Origin: Methyloradius sp035460505
Lineage (GTDB): Bacteria > Pseudomonadota > Gammaproteobacteria > Burkholderiales > Methylophilaceae
DNA: 34,299 nucleotides
Direction of reading: 5' to 3'
NCBI GenBank assembly: GCA_035460505.1
Contig: DATHWP010000020.1
Location: forward strand, 1 to 34,299
Part shown: positions 1 to 7,757 of the stretch, piece by piece
Layout: every line of letters begins with the position of its first letter
Position numbering within the stretch: position 1 is the first letter of the stretch
Made by a program: the position numbers and the translations under genes
The notes under the pieces: generated by a model
Seen by the model: only the letters and a program-made list of their open reading frames with translations
Database searches by the model: none
What the model was told of the DNA's origin: nothing

Positions 1-534
1 AAGCAAGAAGTAGTAGTCAATGGCGGCGGCAACTCTGCTGGGCAAGCCGCGGTGTTTCTGGCTGGGCATGCAAGTCATGTCCACATCATCGTCAGAGGCC
101 CTGGGCTGGCGGCCAGCATGTCGCATTACCTCATCCAGCGAATTGAGGCCGCACCAAATATCACCCTGCACGTTAACACCGAGATTGTTGAATTGATTGG
201 GGATACAAATTTAAGCAGCATTAAATGGAATGAGAATGACAGTGTTAAAGAAGTGCCGATCTCACATGTATTCCTATTCCTTGGCGCTGAACCGAATACC
301 GCTTGGCTTGGCGACTGCATTCACCTTGATAAAAATGGGTTCGTGCTGACAGGCCATGATGCGGCAGATGCTGATTGGCCATTGGAAAGAACGCCCTATT
401 TTCTTGAAACCAGCCGCCCAGGGATTTTTGCAGTAGGTGATGTGAGAAGTGCATCGGTGAAGCGGGTCGCTGCAGCTGTCGGAGAAGGATCAGCTGCAAT
501 ACAAACATTGCATGCCTATTTGGCAAGCAACTGA
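1..534 (+). CDS. Thioredoxin-reductase-like FAD/NAD(P)H oxidoreductase, C-terminal part (5' end outside window)
   Basis: The frame is open from base 1 to the TGA at 532-534, so 177 residues are visible and the start lies upstream. The fragment begins with a strand-turn-helix dinucleotide fold, GGGNSAGQAA at fragment residues 8-17, the NAD(P)H-binding motif of the thioredoxin reductase family. It ends with GIFAVGDVRS followed by an Ala/Gly-rich helix, the FAD-contacting GD motif of that family. The redox CxxC, if present, would precede the NADPH motif and is therefore not visible. Family knowledge: such proteins pass electrons from NADPH through FAD to a disulfide, and many with the GGGNSAGQAA variant carry an extra N-terminal sensor domain. 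The substrate cannot be told from this part. The stop codon lies 3 bases from the converging xoxF stop. Confidence 0.85.
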   Translation, partial: KQEVVVNGGGNSAGQAAVFLAGHASHVHIIVRGPGLAASMSHYLIQRIEAAPNITLHVNTEIVELIGDTNLSSIKWNENDSVKEVPISHVFLFLGAEPNTAWLGDCIHLDKNGFVLTGHDAADADWPLERTPYFLETSRPGIFAVGDVRSASVKRVAAAVGEGSAAIQTLHAYLASN

Positions 535-537
535 AGT

Positions 538-2487
538 TTATAGACTAAATACGTTAAGTGCCCCACCGCCAGGCGCGGCATTATATTGGCTAAGTGCCTT
601 GTACGCACCAGCTGCACCTGCACCGTCAGCTTCTTCAGTCAGGCCCAAATTGAGTGCAATCCCAGCCCACCCACCAATACCTGACAATATCGCGACATAT
701 TGTTTGCCATGATGTGCATAAGTCATGGCATTGCCCACAACGCCTGAACCGACTTGTGATTGCCAGAGTAACTTACCAGTCTTGGCATCTACGGCTTTAA
801 ACCAGCGGTCTAGCGTGCCATAGAAAATCAGGTCTGCGCTGGTAGCGAGCACTCCTCCCCACACAGAAAATGTTTCTTTGTTGTACCAGATGGATTTACC
901 TTTCAGGCCATCCCAAGCCATCAAGCCGCCCATGACGCCATCCGGACCCGGATACATGGTGATGCTGGCGCCAACCCAAGGCTGGCCAGACACATATTTT
1001 GCCTCGACAGATTCATAATTCATGCACAGATGATTAAGCGGTACGTAAAAAAATTTCGTATGTTGTGAGTAGGCGGCAGGCTGTTCGTCTTTAATGCCGA
1101 CTGCTGCTGGGCAGATGCCTTGAACATTGACTTCCTGATGCGTGGAATAGCGGCCGTCTTTCTGCGGGATGCCTGTAGCCAGATCAATGCTTGTAGCCCA
1201 GTTAACAAAAGGGTGCATTTTGGCGGCAACCAGCAGTGTGCCATCGCGCCTGTCAAACGTATAGCCAAAACCGTTGCGGTCAAAATGGGTGGCAAGCTGC
1301 TTACCCTTAGCATCCCAGAGGATGATTTCATTGACGCTATCGTAATCCCACTCATCGTGCGGAGTGAGCTGGTAGCCCCACTTTGCCATGCCAGTATCAA
1401 GATCACGGGCAAATATGGTCATTGCCCATTTGTTGTCGCCTGGCCTGACGTCAGCGTTCCAGACTGATGGGTTACCTGTTCCGTAATAAACAAGATTGAG
1501 TTTGGGGTCATACGAAAACCAGCCCCAGACAGGCCCACCGCCTGTTTCCCAACCATGCCTGACTGCCTGTGGCTTAAGCCAAGTTTTAATGCCAAGGTCA
1601 GTTTCGGGGAATTTCAACTGGTCTTTAGTGAATGCTTTGAATGAGCCATCTTCTTTGTTGCCGCCATTCACGTTTTCATAAGTCGATAAAGCACTATATT
1701 GCGGGTTCACATGGTTGAAATCAAAGCCTATCAGCACATCGCTGTCAGAGCCCATGCTATAAGCTTTCCAGGCTAATGAGCCATCATGGATATTGTAGGC
1801 AGCAATAAAGCAGCGGATACCATATTCACCCCCGCTACAGCCTGTGAATACTTTGTCTTTAAATACATAAGTTGCGTTGGTATTGGTTGCCCCAGTTTTG
1901 GGGTCATTCACTTTGACATCCCAGACTTTTTCGCCAGTGTTGGCATCTAGCGCGACCAACACGCCATCGTTCTGCTGCAGAAAAATCTTGCCATCGCCAT
2001 AGCTCAAACCACGATTCACGCTATCGCAACATAAAATGGCCTGCACTAGTGGTTCTTGTTTGGGAAAGTATGACCACAGGATTTTCTGGTCATTATTTAA
2101 ATCCAGCGCATAAACATTATTAGGGAATGGGGTATGCACATACATGATATTACCGATCACCAGGGGGGATCCCTCATGGCCTCGCGTCACTCCCGTAGCA
2201 AATGACCATGCCATATGCAGGCGATTAATATTATGCTGATCGATCTGGCTAAGTTTGCTATAGCCTTGATTACTATAGTCTTTACGCGGACTAGCCCATT
2301 GCCGGTCATCCTGAATCAAATGTTGTAATGCATCACCAGATGAATGGATTGCTGGTGCAGCATTAACAAGCGTAATGCTGCATACAGTAATAGCAAATGT
2401 AACGACTAGATTAATTAGTAGGGTCATTGAAATGGCGATGTCTGAAAAGGATTGAATTTTATTGCTATAACGCTGAATTACCAGCAT
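538..2487 (-). CDS. xoxF: XoxF-type, lanthanide-dependent PQQ methanol dehydrogenase
   Basis: 649 residues of a periplasmic PQQ eight-bladed propeller that oxidises methanol to formaldehyde or formate and passes electrons to a c-type cytochrome. Visible marks are the vicinal Cys pair (153-154), a metal-ligand Glu in GGEYGIR (221), Asn in YYGTGNP (339), catalytic Asp 381 in HDEWDYD and the extra Asp 383. That second Asp separates lanthanide XoxF from calcium MxaF, which has Ala there. A hydrophobic signal segment (about 21-43) ends near VNA/AP. Met1 is kept because AGAGG lies about 10 bases upstream, but Met21 would give a cleaner signal peptide. The spacing from Glu221 to Asn339 is 118 residues, against 84 in MxaF (Glu177 to Asn261), so this protein has an insert of about 34 residues, and it is longer than the usual 600. 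No xoxG or xoxJ is adjacent. The XoxF clade was not determined. Confidence 0.9.
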   Translation of the reverse strand: MLVIQRYSNKIQSFSDIAISMTLLINLVVTFAITVCSITLVNAAPAIHSSGDALQHLIQDDRQWASPRKDYSNQGYSKLSQIDQHNINRLHMAWSFATGVTRGHEGSPLVIGNIMYVHTPFPNNVYALDLNNDQKILWSYFPKQEPLVQAILCCDSVNRGLSYGDGKIFLQQNDGVLVALDANTGEKVWDVKVNDPKTGATNTNATYVFKDKVFTGCSGGEYGIRCFIAAYNIHDGSLAWKAYSMGSDSDVLIGFDFNHVNPQYSALSTYENVNGGNKEDGSFKAFTKDQLKFPETDLGIKTWLKPQAVRHGWETGGGPVWGWFSYDPKLNLVYYGTGNPSVWNADVRPGDNKWAMTIFARDLDTGMAKWGYQLTPHDEWDYDSVNEIILWDAKGKQLATHFDRNGFGYTFDRRDGTLLVAAKMHPFVNWATSIDLATGIPQKDGRYSTHQEVNVQGICPAAVGIKDEQPAAYSQHTKFFYVPLNHLCMNYESVEAKYVSGQPWVGASITMYPGPDGVMGGLMAWDGLKGKSIWYNKETFSVWGGVLATSADLIFYGTLDRWFKAVDAKTGKLLWQSQVGSGVVGNAMTYAHHGKQYVAILSGIGGWAGIALNLGLTEEADGAGAAGAYKALSQYNAAPGGGALNVFSL

Positions 2488-2608
2488 TTTATACGACCTC
2501 TAAAATCAAAAATCGTTGTAAAATCAGAAAGATTACAAGTGTATGCAATAAAACACTTAACAGAACAACCAATAAAGAGCGTCTAAAGACCAATCCAAGG
2601 AGTTAAGC
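2488..2608. promoter_or_regulatory. Divergent control region between xoxF and the hydrolase gene
   Basis: These 121 bases must hold the start signals for both divergent genes. An imperfect inverted repeat is visible: TTGTAA at 2516-2521 and TTACAA at 2533-2538, extended inward by ATC/GAT with a one-base bulge. It lies about 30-50 bases in front of xoxF and could be a regulator site. The ribosome site of the plus-strand hydrolase (AAGGAG, about 2598-2603) is clear. No -35/-10 pair matches consensus well enough to be assigned on either strand. Confidence 0.4.
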
Positions 2609-3346
2609 ATGATTATTCAAAGCCATGTCGCTGATTTACCAACCCCAACCGGCACGATGCGTACCTATGTACATCGCCCAGCGGGTGAAGGCAAGTTTCC
2701 TACCATTCTGTTTTATTCTGAGATTTTCCAGCAAACTGGTCCAATCGAGCGGGCAGCCAAAATCATGGCGGGGCATGGCTATGCGGTGCTAGTACCTGAA
2801 GTATTCCACGAACTCAACCCGATCGGGACAGTATTGGGTTACGACGATGACGGCCGCGACAAAGGCAATGCTGACAAAGCTGCAAAACCAGTCGAAAGCT
2901 ACGATAGCGATAACGCAGCCATGATTGCCTGGGTAAAACAGCAGCCATGGGCAAATGGCATCGTGGGTGCCATGGGCTTCTGTATTGGTGGCCATTTGGC
3001 ATTCCGTGCGGCTTTGCAACCCGAAATCAAGGCAACCGCCTGTTTCTATGCAACTGACTTGCATTTAAACACTATGCCAAATCAACCTGGCCAGCACAGC
3101 ATGGAGCGTTTAAGCGACATCACCGGTGAGTTGATGATGATTTGGGGCAAGCAGGATAACCATATCCCAACCGAAGGTCGCCTCAAGGTCTATCAAAAGC
3201 TGACTGAGCAAGGCCTCAAATTCACTTGGCATGAATTCAATGCACAGCACGCATTCATGCGTGATGAAGGGGAGCGCTATGATCCGCAAATTGCGATGAC
3301 GGGTTATCAGCTGGCTACGCAGTTATTTGGGCGTACTTTACGCTAG
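2609..3346 (+). CDS. Dienelactone hydrolase family protein
   Basis: 245 residues with the alpha/beta-hydrolase fold of the dienelactone hydrolase family. The Cys nucleophile sits in GFCIGG (Cys125), the acid is Asp183 in WGKQDNHIP, and the base is His214 in NAQHAFMRD. Cys-Asp-His is the triad of this family, and Glu38 in YSEIF matches the position of the Glu that holds the Cys in the classical enzyme. No signal peptide, so cytoplasmic. The start is fixed by AAGGAG about six bases upstream. It is divergent from xoxF, but no ring-cleavage genes are present, so a role in aromatic degradation is not supported. The natural substrate is unknown; ester or lactone hydrolysis is the general expectation. 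Confidence 0.88.
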   Translation: MIIQSHVADLPTPTGTMRTYVHRPAGEGKFPTILFYSEIFQQTGPIERAAKIMAGHGYAVLVPEVFHELNPIGTVLGYDDDGRDKGNADKAAKPVESYDSDNAAMIAWVKQQPWANGIVGAMGFCIGGHLAFRAALQPEIKATACFYATDLHLNTMPNQPGQHSMERLSDITGELMMIWGKQDNHIPTEGRLKVYQKLTEQGLKFTWHEFNAQHAFMRDEGERYDPQIAMTGYQLATQLFGRTLR

Positions 3347-3449
3347 GTATCCAAGTCAGCATGATTGTTATTTGTCGAGGGATTGACATGAATGCTGGCC
3401 ATTTATGAACTAATCCTAATTCTTGGGATAAGATGTTCGAGGTATTGAA

Positions 3450-3479
3450 TTGATAATTAAGGAATTTATCTAATAAAAT
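3450..3479 (+). promoter_or_regulatory. Candidate sigma-70 promoter for the type I secretion operon
   Basis: In the 232-base gap before the secretion operon, TTGATA (3450-3455) and TAAAAT (3474-3479) each match the -35/-10 consensus at five of six positions, with 18 bases between them. A transcript would start near 3486 and carry a leader of about 90 bases before the GTG at 3579. A second, poorer candidate is TTGACA at 3383-3388 with TATGAA at 3404-3409 (15-base spacer). Assigned by eye only. Confidence 0.4.
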
Positions 3480-3578
3480 GCAACTGGCGTAGTAATTGCT
3501 TAAAGTTAAAACAATGATTTTACGGTGTACAGAACATAGGCGCATGCAAGCCCATACTAAAATTCGCGAAAGTTTAAT

Positions 3579-5618
3579 GTGTTAAGTAAAAAGAAACGTC
3601 TAATCCTGGAATGTATGTGGCCGATGTTAGTAGCGCCTGCAGTGTGGGCTGCTGATGCCGTAGAAGTCAGCAAGCCTGCTAGCACGCCTCAGCAGACAGC
3701 TGCTCAAAACCAAATGAGCTCCTTGCAAGCTGCATCAAATGCGGCGCACGCTGCTGTAGAGGCGGCTAATGCTGCAGCCGTTGCCGCAAGTGCAGCTGCC
3801 AGTGCAGCAAACGCAGCAGCAAACGCAGCGAGTGAGGCAGTAAAAGCCACGGCGCAAAGTATGCAGCAGCTACCGGCCCCGCAACTGATTTTAGACCCGA
3901 CTCCTATCAAAGCACCTGAGCCAGCTGCAGCTAATCCAGTTGCGGTTGCAAAGCCAACACCTCTCGATACCAGCTTGCCGCCAGAGCAAGCAAAAAAACA
4001 ATTGGCACCGATTGGTTTGCAGCCACTCGATACCAGCCTGTCCACACAAGCTGATTCAGTGTACGAAGTTAAAGACTTAAGCTTGGCTAAGCTGTTTGGC
4101 GTCAGCTTGATCCCTGTAGCTGTAACAAGCCAGATGCATAATGAATACCTGAACAACAGCGAAAATGCGACAGATGCACCGCCTGCTGGCGTGGTCAACG
4201 CGATTGATTTACCGGGTGCTACCAATGCTGCAGTGGTATTCAGCCGTGATGTCAACATAGCAAACCAGCGCCTAGGCCAAGCTGATGCGCAATCAAACCA
4301 AGCACGTGCGCTGCTCTTACCTAACCTTTCAGTGCGTTATGCTAGAGGTAGGGAAATATCTTCACCTTCTTCGGTAATTGATCCGCTAACGGGTGCCGCC
4401 GCTGACCAGTCGGCGCATATTCGTACCGACAAAAGCATCACCCTGCGCCAGCCTATTCTGGATTTACAAAGTACTTATGACTGGCAGCGTCGCAAAGAAG
4501 TGATTAATTCACGTCAGGAAAGTTTGCGCGGGAGCCAGGCTGATGCATGGCTTTCAACTGTAACGGCTTATCTAGGGTTAACTTCCAGCCGTTTGATTGC
4601 TGATCTTTCTTTAGGCTATGAAAAACAGCTCAATCAGTTGTTTGATTATGTAGATAAACGCGCCAATGCTGGCGCATCCAGTGGTTCAGACCGCCAGCGT
4701 GTATTAGCGCGTACCTTGCAAGCCCGTGCAGCAAGATCACAGCAAGAGTCAGCACATGCGGCTGCCAGTGTTGAATTTTTACGCCTAACCAATATTGCCC
4801 CTGAGCAGATTCGTTTGCCAGATCGCGCTGATATGGGCGTGATACCTAACACAGTGGGTGAGGCTATCAAAGTTGCGATGGAAAACAGCCCAGACATTGG
4901 CTCACTGCGTGCAGAGTTAAAAGCCGCGGAGCTCGATCAGAATGTGGCGCGTGCTAAATTTGGTCCGCGCTTTGATATTGAACTTTCCAAGCTGACAACC
5001 AATAACGCTGGTGGCCCAGCAGGGTTGCAAGAAGATACGCGCGCCATGGTAGTCATGAACTGGAATCTGCTGAATGGTTCAGGCGATTACTACCTGACCA
5101 ATGAAAAGAAAGCGCGCTTGGATGAAGTGAAATATCGCCTGGATGATATTCAGCGCCGTATTACGCAGTCCATGATTTCCCAATATGCCACGCTCGATGC
5201 CACCCGTGAGCAACTGGTTTCAGGGTATCGCGAACTGAATGCAATTTCTTCTGCTGTGACTTCAATGTCTGAAAAAATGTTTGCAGGAAATCAGTCCCTG
5301 CTAGATCTGCTCGATGTATATGACCGCCAATACCAAGCTAGAACACGTTTAGTCACTTTACACTCCCAAGAAATAGATGCGCTGTCACAAATCAGCCGTT
5401 TGCTGGGTCAGGCAACTGCAGTTAACAGCTCAGGTTTAGAGGTCATGCCGACTACTCCAAGCGTACCGAATGATGCACAACCAAGCGAAATTAAGAGTCA
5501 AGGTGCTAACCCTTCTTATTCAGCTCCACCTGCTAAATCTGCGGAATCAGACGAAGCTGCAGTAACGCCATTAGCGCCTTTAGAAGTCCCTGTTCCCGTT
5601 TCTACGATCAGGCCATAG
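3579..5618 (+). CDS. TolC-family outer membrane channel of a type I secretion system, with Ala-rich N-terminal extension
   Basis: 679 residues, long for a family usually near 450. A basic start and hydrophobic stretch ending AVWA/ADA (about residues 1-25) form a signal peptide. Residues about 50-92 are an Ala-rich, helix-forming tract, followed by a Pro-rich linker with two LDTSL repeats (129-133, 150-154). The outer-membrane efflux domain runs from about 210 to 620; its two helical halves are recognisable at LGQADAQSNQARALLLPN and LKAAELDQNVARAKFGPR. A Pro-rich tail closes the protein. The start is GTG; an in-frame stop at 3558 limits extension, and the nearby ATG at 3577 is out of frame. 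It is the first gene of the secretion locus, 12 bases before the next. Role: trimeric channel across the outer membrane for the RTX cargo (SiiC/LapE equivalent). Confidence 0.88.
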   Translation: MLSKKKRLILECMWPMLVAPAVWAADAVEVSKPASTPQQTAAQNQMSSLQAASNAAHAAVEAANAAAVAASAAASAANAAANAASEAVKATAQSMQQLPAPQLILDPTPIKAPEPAAANPVAVAKPTPLDTSLPPEQAKKQLAPIGLQPLDTSLSTQADSVYEVKDLSLAKLFGVSLIPVAVTSQMHNEYLNNSENATDAPPAGVVNAIDLPGATNAAVVFSRDVNIANQRLGQADAQSNQARALLLPNLSVRYARGREISSPSSVIDPLTGAAADQSAHIRTDKSITLRQPILDLQSTYDWQRRKEVINSRQESLRGSQADAWLSTVTAYLGLTSSRLIADLSLGYEKQLNQLFDYVDKRANAGASSGSDRQRVLARTLQARAARSQQESAHAAASVEFLRLTNIAPEQIRLPDRADMGVIPNTVGEAIKVAMENSPDIGSLRAELKAAELDQNVARAKFGPRFDIELSKLTTNNAGGPAGLQEDTRAMVVMNWNLLNGSGDYYLTNEKKARLDEVKYRLDDIQRRITQSMISQYATLDATREQLVSGYRELNAISSAVTSMSEKMFAGNQSLLDLLDVYDRQYQARTRLVTLHSQEIDALSQISRLLGQATAVNSSGLEVMPTTPSVPNDAQPSEIKSQGANPSYSAPPAKSAESDEAAVTPLAPLEVPVPVSTIRP

Positions 5619-5630
5619 TCAGGAGCCACG

Positions 5631-6359
5631 ATGAATATTGATAGCGATAACGACGGCGGCGCGGATATTTTCTGGCCTGGCTATGTAGATGCAGTCACCA
5701 ATCTGGTGCTGAATCTACTGTTTGTCGTCGTCATTATGACCGTAGCTGTATTTATTTTTGCGATGGAATTAGGCCGTCGCAGCAAAGTGCCGCCTTCGCC
5801 AACACCACAAGCTGAGCAACAAAAACCAGCAGAGACGCCACAAACACCAGTGACTACGCCAGATGCGGCCAAACTGCAAAAGCAGGTGGATGCCTTGTTA
5901 CAACAAGTGGCCGACCTTAAAGATAAAGAACATGATGCGCAACGCTTGCAACAAGAGCTGGCGGCGCTGCAGCAAGATACTGCACCTGGCAAACGTGGCC
6001 CGCACAAGGTGGTAAAAGGCTCAGTACGTTCAGATGAGCCTGTGTCTGCGATTGATAAAATCACAGGTGGTCTGGTCGTTGATTTTAATGATGACGCCGT
6101 GACTTTGTCGGAAACTGAAGCGAATCAGCTACGTGCACCTATTGCCAGCATAGTTGCCAGTGGTGGCGCCAAGCTGGAAGTCAATGTACCGCCTGGGTTT
6201 ACCGAGGCAAAACGATTGGGCTATTACCGTGCCATGGCGGTTCGTAATTTGCTGATAGAGATGAAATTGCCTGCAGATCGCATTGAGGTATCGGTGAAGG
6301 AAGGCGTAGCAACCTCAGACAGTTCGCTGGTATTGGTGAGCCCTGCTGGCACACCATGA
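5631..6359 (+). CDS. MotB/SiiA-like inner membrane protein with OmpA-like periplasmic domain
   Basis: 242 residues. A short N-terminus leads into one membrane span (about 23-45) that begins GYVDAVTNLVLN. This matches the MotB pattern of Tyr-x-Asp-x-x-Thr at the start of the span, so Asp20 is the candidate proton carrier. Residues about 55-125 are Pro-rich then coiled coil (LQKQVDALLQQVADLKDKE). Residues about 145-238 resemble an OmpA/MotB C-terminal domain: YYRAMAVRNLLIEMKLPADRIEV fits its conserved helix and Arg, but the usual GHTD peptidoglycan motif is replaced by NVPPGFTEAK. AGGAG lies 5 bases before the ATG. It sits between the TolC and HlyD genes, with a MotA-like gene further on. By analogy with Salmonella SiiA it may form a proton channel that assists type I secretion; that role is inferred. 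Confidence 0.75.
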   Translation: MNIDSDNDGGADIFWPGYVDAVTNLVLNLLFVVVIMTVAVFIFAMELGRRSKVPPSPTPQAEQQKPAETPQTPVTTPDAAKLQKQVDALLQQVADLKDKEHDAQRLQQELAALQQDTAPGKRGPHKVVKGSVRSDEPVSAIDKITGGLVVDFNDDAVTLSETEANQLRAPIASIVASGGAKLEVNVPPGFTEAKRLGYYRAMAVRNLLIEMKLPADRIEVSVKEGVATSDSSLVLVSPAGTP

Positions 6360-6380
6360 TGTTGTTGAGATGTATGGTTA

Positions 6381-7670
6381 ATGTTGAGTAAGTTACAAAA
6401 GATTTGGTCAGACATGACACCACAACGTGCGTTTGTGCTGATTACAGCCATTAGTTTGTTGTTACTGTTAATTTGGGCATCTCTGGCAAAAATTGATGTA
6501 ATTGTACGAACTACGGGCCGAGTAATCCCCGCAGGCAAGTCACAGATTGTTCAGCATTTAGAAGGCGGTATCGTCAGTACCATTTTGGTACAAGAAGGCG
6601 AAACAGTGAAAGCAGGTCAGCCATTGGTTGAACTATCTGACATTCGGGCGCGTTCTGATCTTGGTCAGGATCGCAACAAGCGAGACTCGCTGCGAGGCCG
6701 CGAGGCACGTTTGCTGGCTGAGGCTGCTGGAAAAAGTAGCATTAATTTTCCTGATGATTTGAGTGATGGCGGTGTGAAGCAAGCTGAAACAGCGGCTTTT
6801 CAGGCGCGCATGTCGCGCAACAATGAAGAAGCGCGAGTATTGCGTGATCAAAGTGCGCAAAAGCGCGGTGAGATTGCTGAAACAGAGGCTAGATTGCGCA
6901 ATTTAACAGGTGAGCTGGAGTTGGCGCGTCAGCAGTTCCGCCTGATTGAAGGTTTGAACAAGAATGGCGCCTCTTCAAAAATGGAGTTGCTAGACACGCA
7001 AAGCCGCTTGCAGCGCATGGAATCACAGTTTAACGAGTTGCAAACATCATTACCGCGCTTGCGTGCTGCGCAGGCGGAAACAGAATCAAAAGTCAGTGAG
7101 TTATGGGCACATTTTCGTTCAGATGCCAGTTCAGATTTGACGCAAGTACGGCTGGAGTTGGAAAAATCCAATCTGGATTTTGAAACCAATGCGGACAAAT
7201 TGCAGCGCAATATCGTGCGTGCGCCAGTAGATGGTTTTGTGAACCGCATGATGTTTTCAACTGTAGGTGGCGTGATCAGGCCGGGTGAGCCACTAATGGA
7301 GATCACCCCTGAAGATGAGCGCGTAGTGGTAGAAACCCGTGCACGGCCAGATGACCGTGCCAATTTGCGTAGTGGTTTGCCAGCGCGAGTGCGTATTAGC
7401 GCTTTTGATTATGCAACCTATGGTGCATTGCCTGGCACAGTGACTGAAGTGAGTGCAGATACACTGACCGATGAACAGCAGAGCCGCTATTACCGTGTGA
7501 GGATAGATGCTGGCAGTGTAAGGCAGGTAAAGATGGGGAAAGCCGCTGGGCCGATTTCTCCTGGTATGTCAGTCACCGCAGATGTAGTGGTGGGTAAGCG
7601 TACCGTGCTTTCTTATCTGGTATCGCCGATGTTGCGTTTTAGTGACCGCGTTTTTCGCGATCCACGTTGA
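6381..7670 (+). CDS. HlyD-family membrane fusion protein of the type I secretion system
   Basis: 429 residues. A cytoplasmic N-terminus is followed by one membrane span (about 17-35), then a first lipoyl half (about 45-85, with QHLEGGIVSTILVQEGE, the typical HlyD/PrtE pattern). A long coiled coil runs about 105-260. The second lipoyl half begins at IVRAPVDGFVNR and continues through VRPGEPLMEI-type residues (about 265-305). A beta-barrel and C-terminal region end at the stop. It should bridge the ABC exporter to the TolC-type channel (LapC/SiiD equivalent). It follows the MotB-like gene by 21 bases. Length and domain order are normal for the family. Confidence 0.93.
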   Translation: MLSKLQKIWSDMTPQRAFVLITAISLLLLLIWASLAKIDVIVRTTGRVIPAGKSQIVQHLEGGIVSTILVQEGETVKAGQPLVELSDIRARSDLGQDRNKRDSLRGREARLLAEAAGKSSINFPDDLSDGGVKQAETAAFQARMSRNNEEARVLRDQSAQKRGEIAETEARLRNLTGELELARQQFRLIEGLNKNGASSKMELLDTQSRLQRMESQFNELQTSLPRLRAAQAETESKVSELWAHFRSDASSDLTQVRLELEKSNLDFETNADKLQRNIVRAPVDGFVNRMMFSTVGGVIRPGEPLMEITPEDERVVVETRARPDDRANLRSGLPARVRISAFDYATYGALPGTVTEVSADTLTDEQQSRYYRVRIDAGSVRQVKMGKAAGPISPGMSVTADVVVGKRTVLSYLVSPMLRFSDRVFRDPR

Positions 7671-7757
7671 GTAGCGTGTTAATGATTAAAAGAATTTTAG
7701 TTTTATGTTTAATTTGAAGAATTTAAGTCAAGAATTTAAATTAGGGGCAGGCAATCC

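Noticed and set aside
538..2487. Calling the dehydrogenase MxaF (calcium methanol dehydrogenase)
   Set aside because: The second Asp two residues after the catalytic Asp (DYD) is the XoxF mark, and no mxaJ, mxaG or mxaI follows.
3315..3545. A 76-codon minus-strand ORF in the gap before the secretion operon
   Set aside because: It overlaps the end of the hydrolase gene, has no convincing ribosome site and resembles no family. The gap is better read as a promoter region.
3704..4258. A 184-codon minus-strand ORF opposite the TolC gene start
   Set aside because: It is the antisense of the Ala-rich tract; its product is an Ala/Ser/Cys low-complexity string with no recognisable family.
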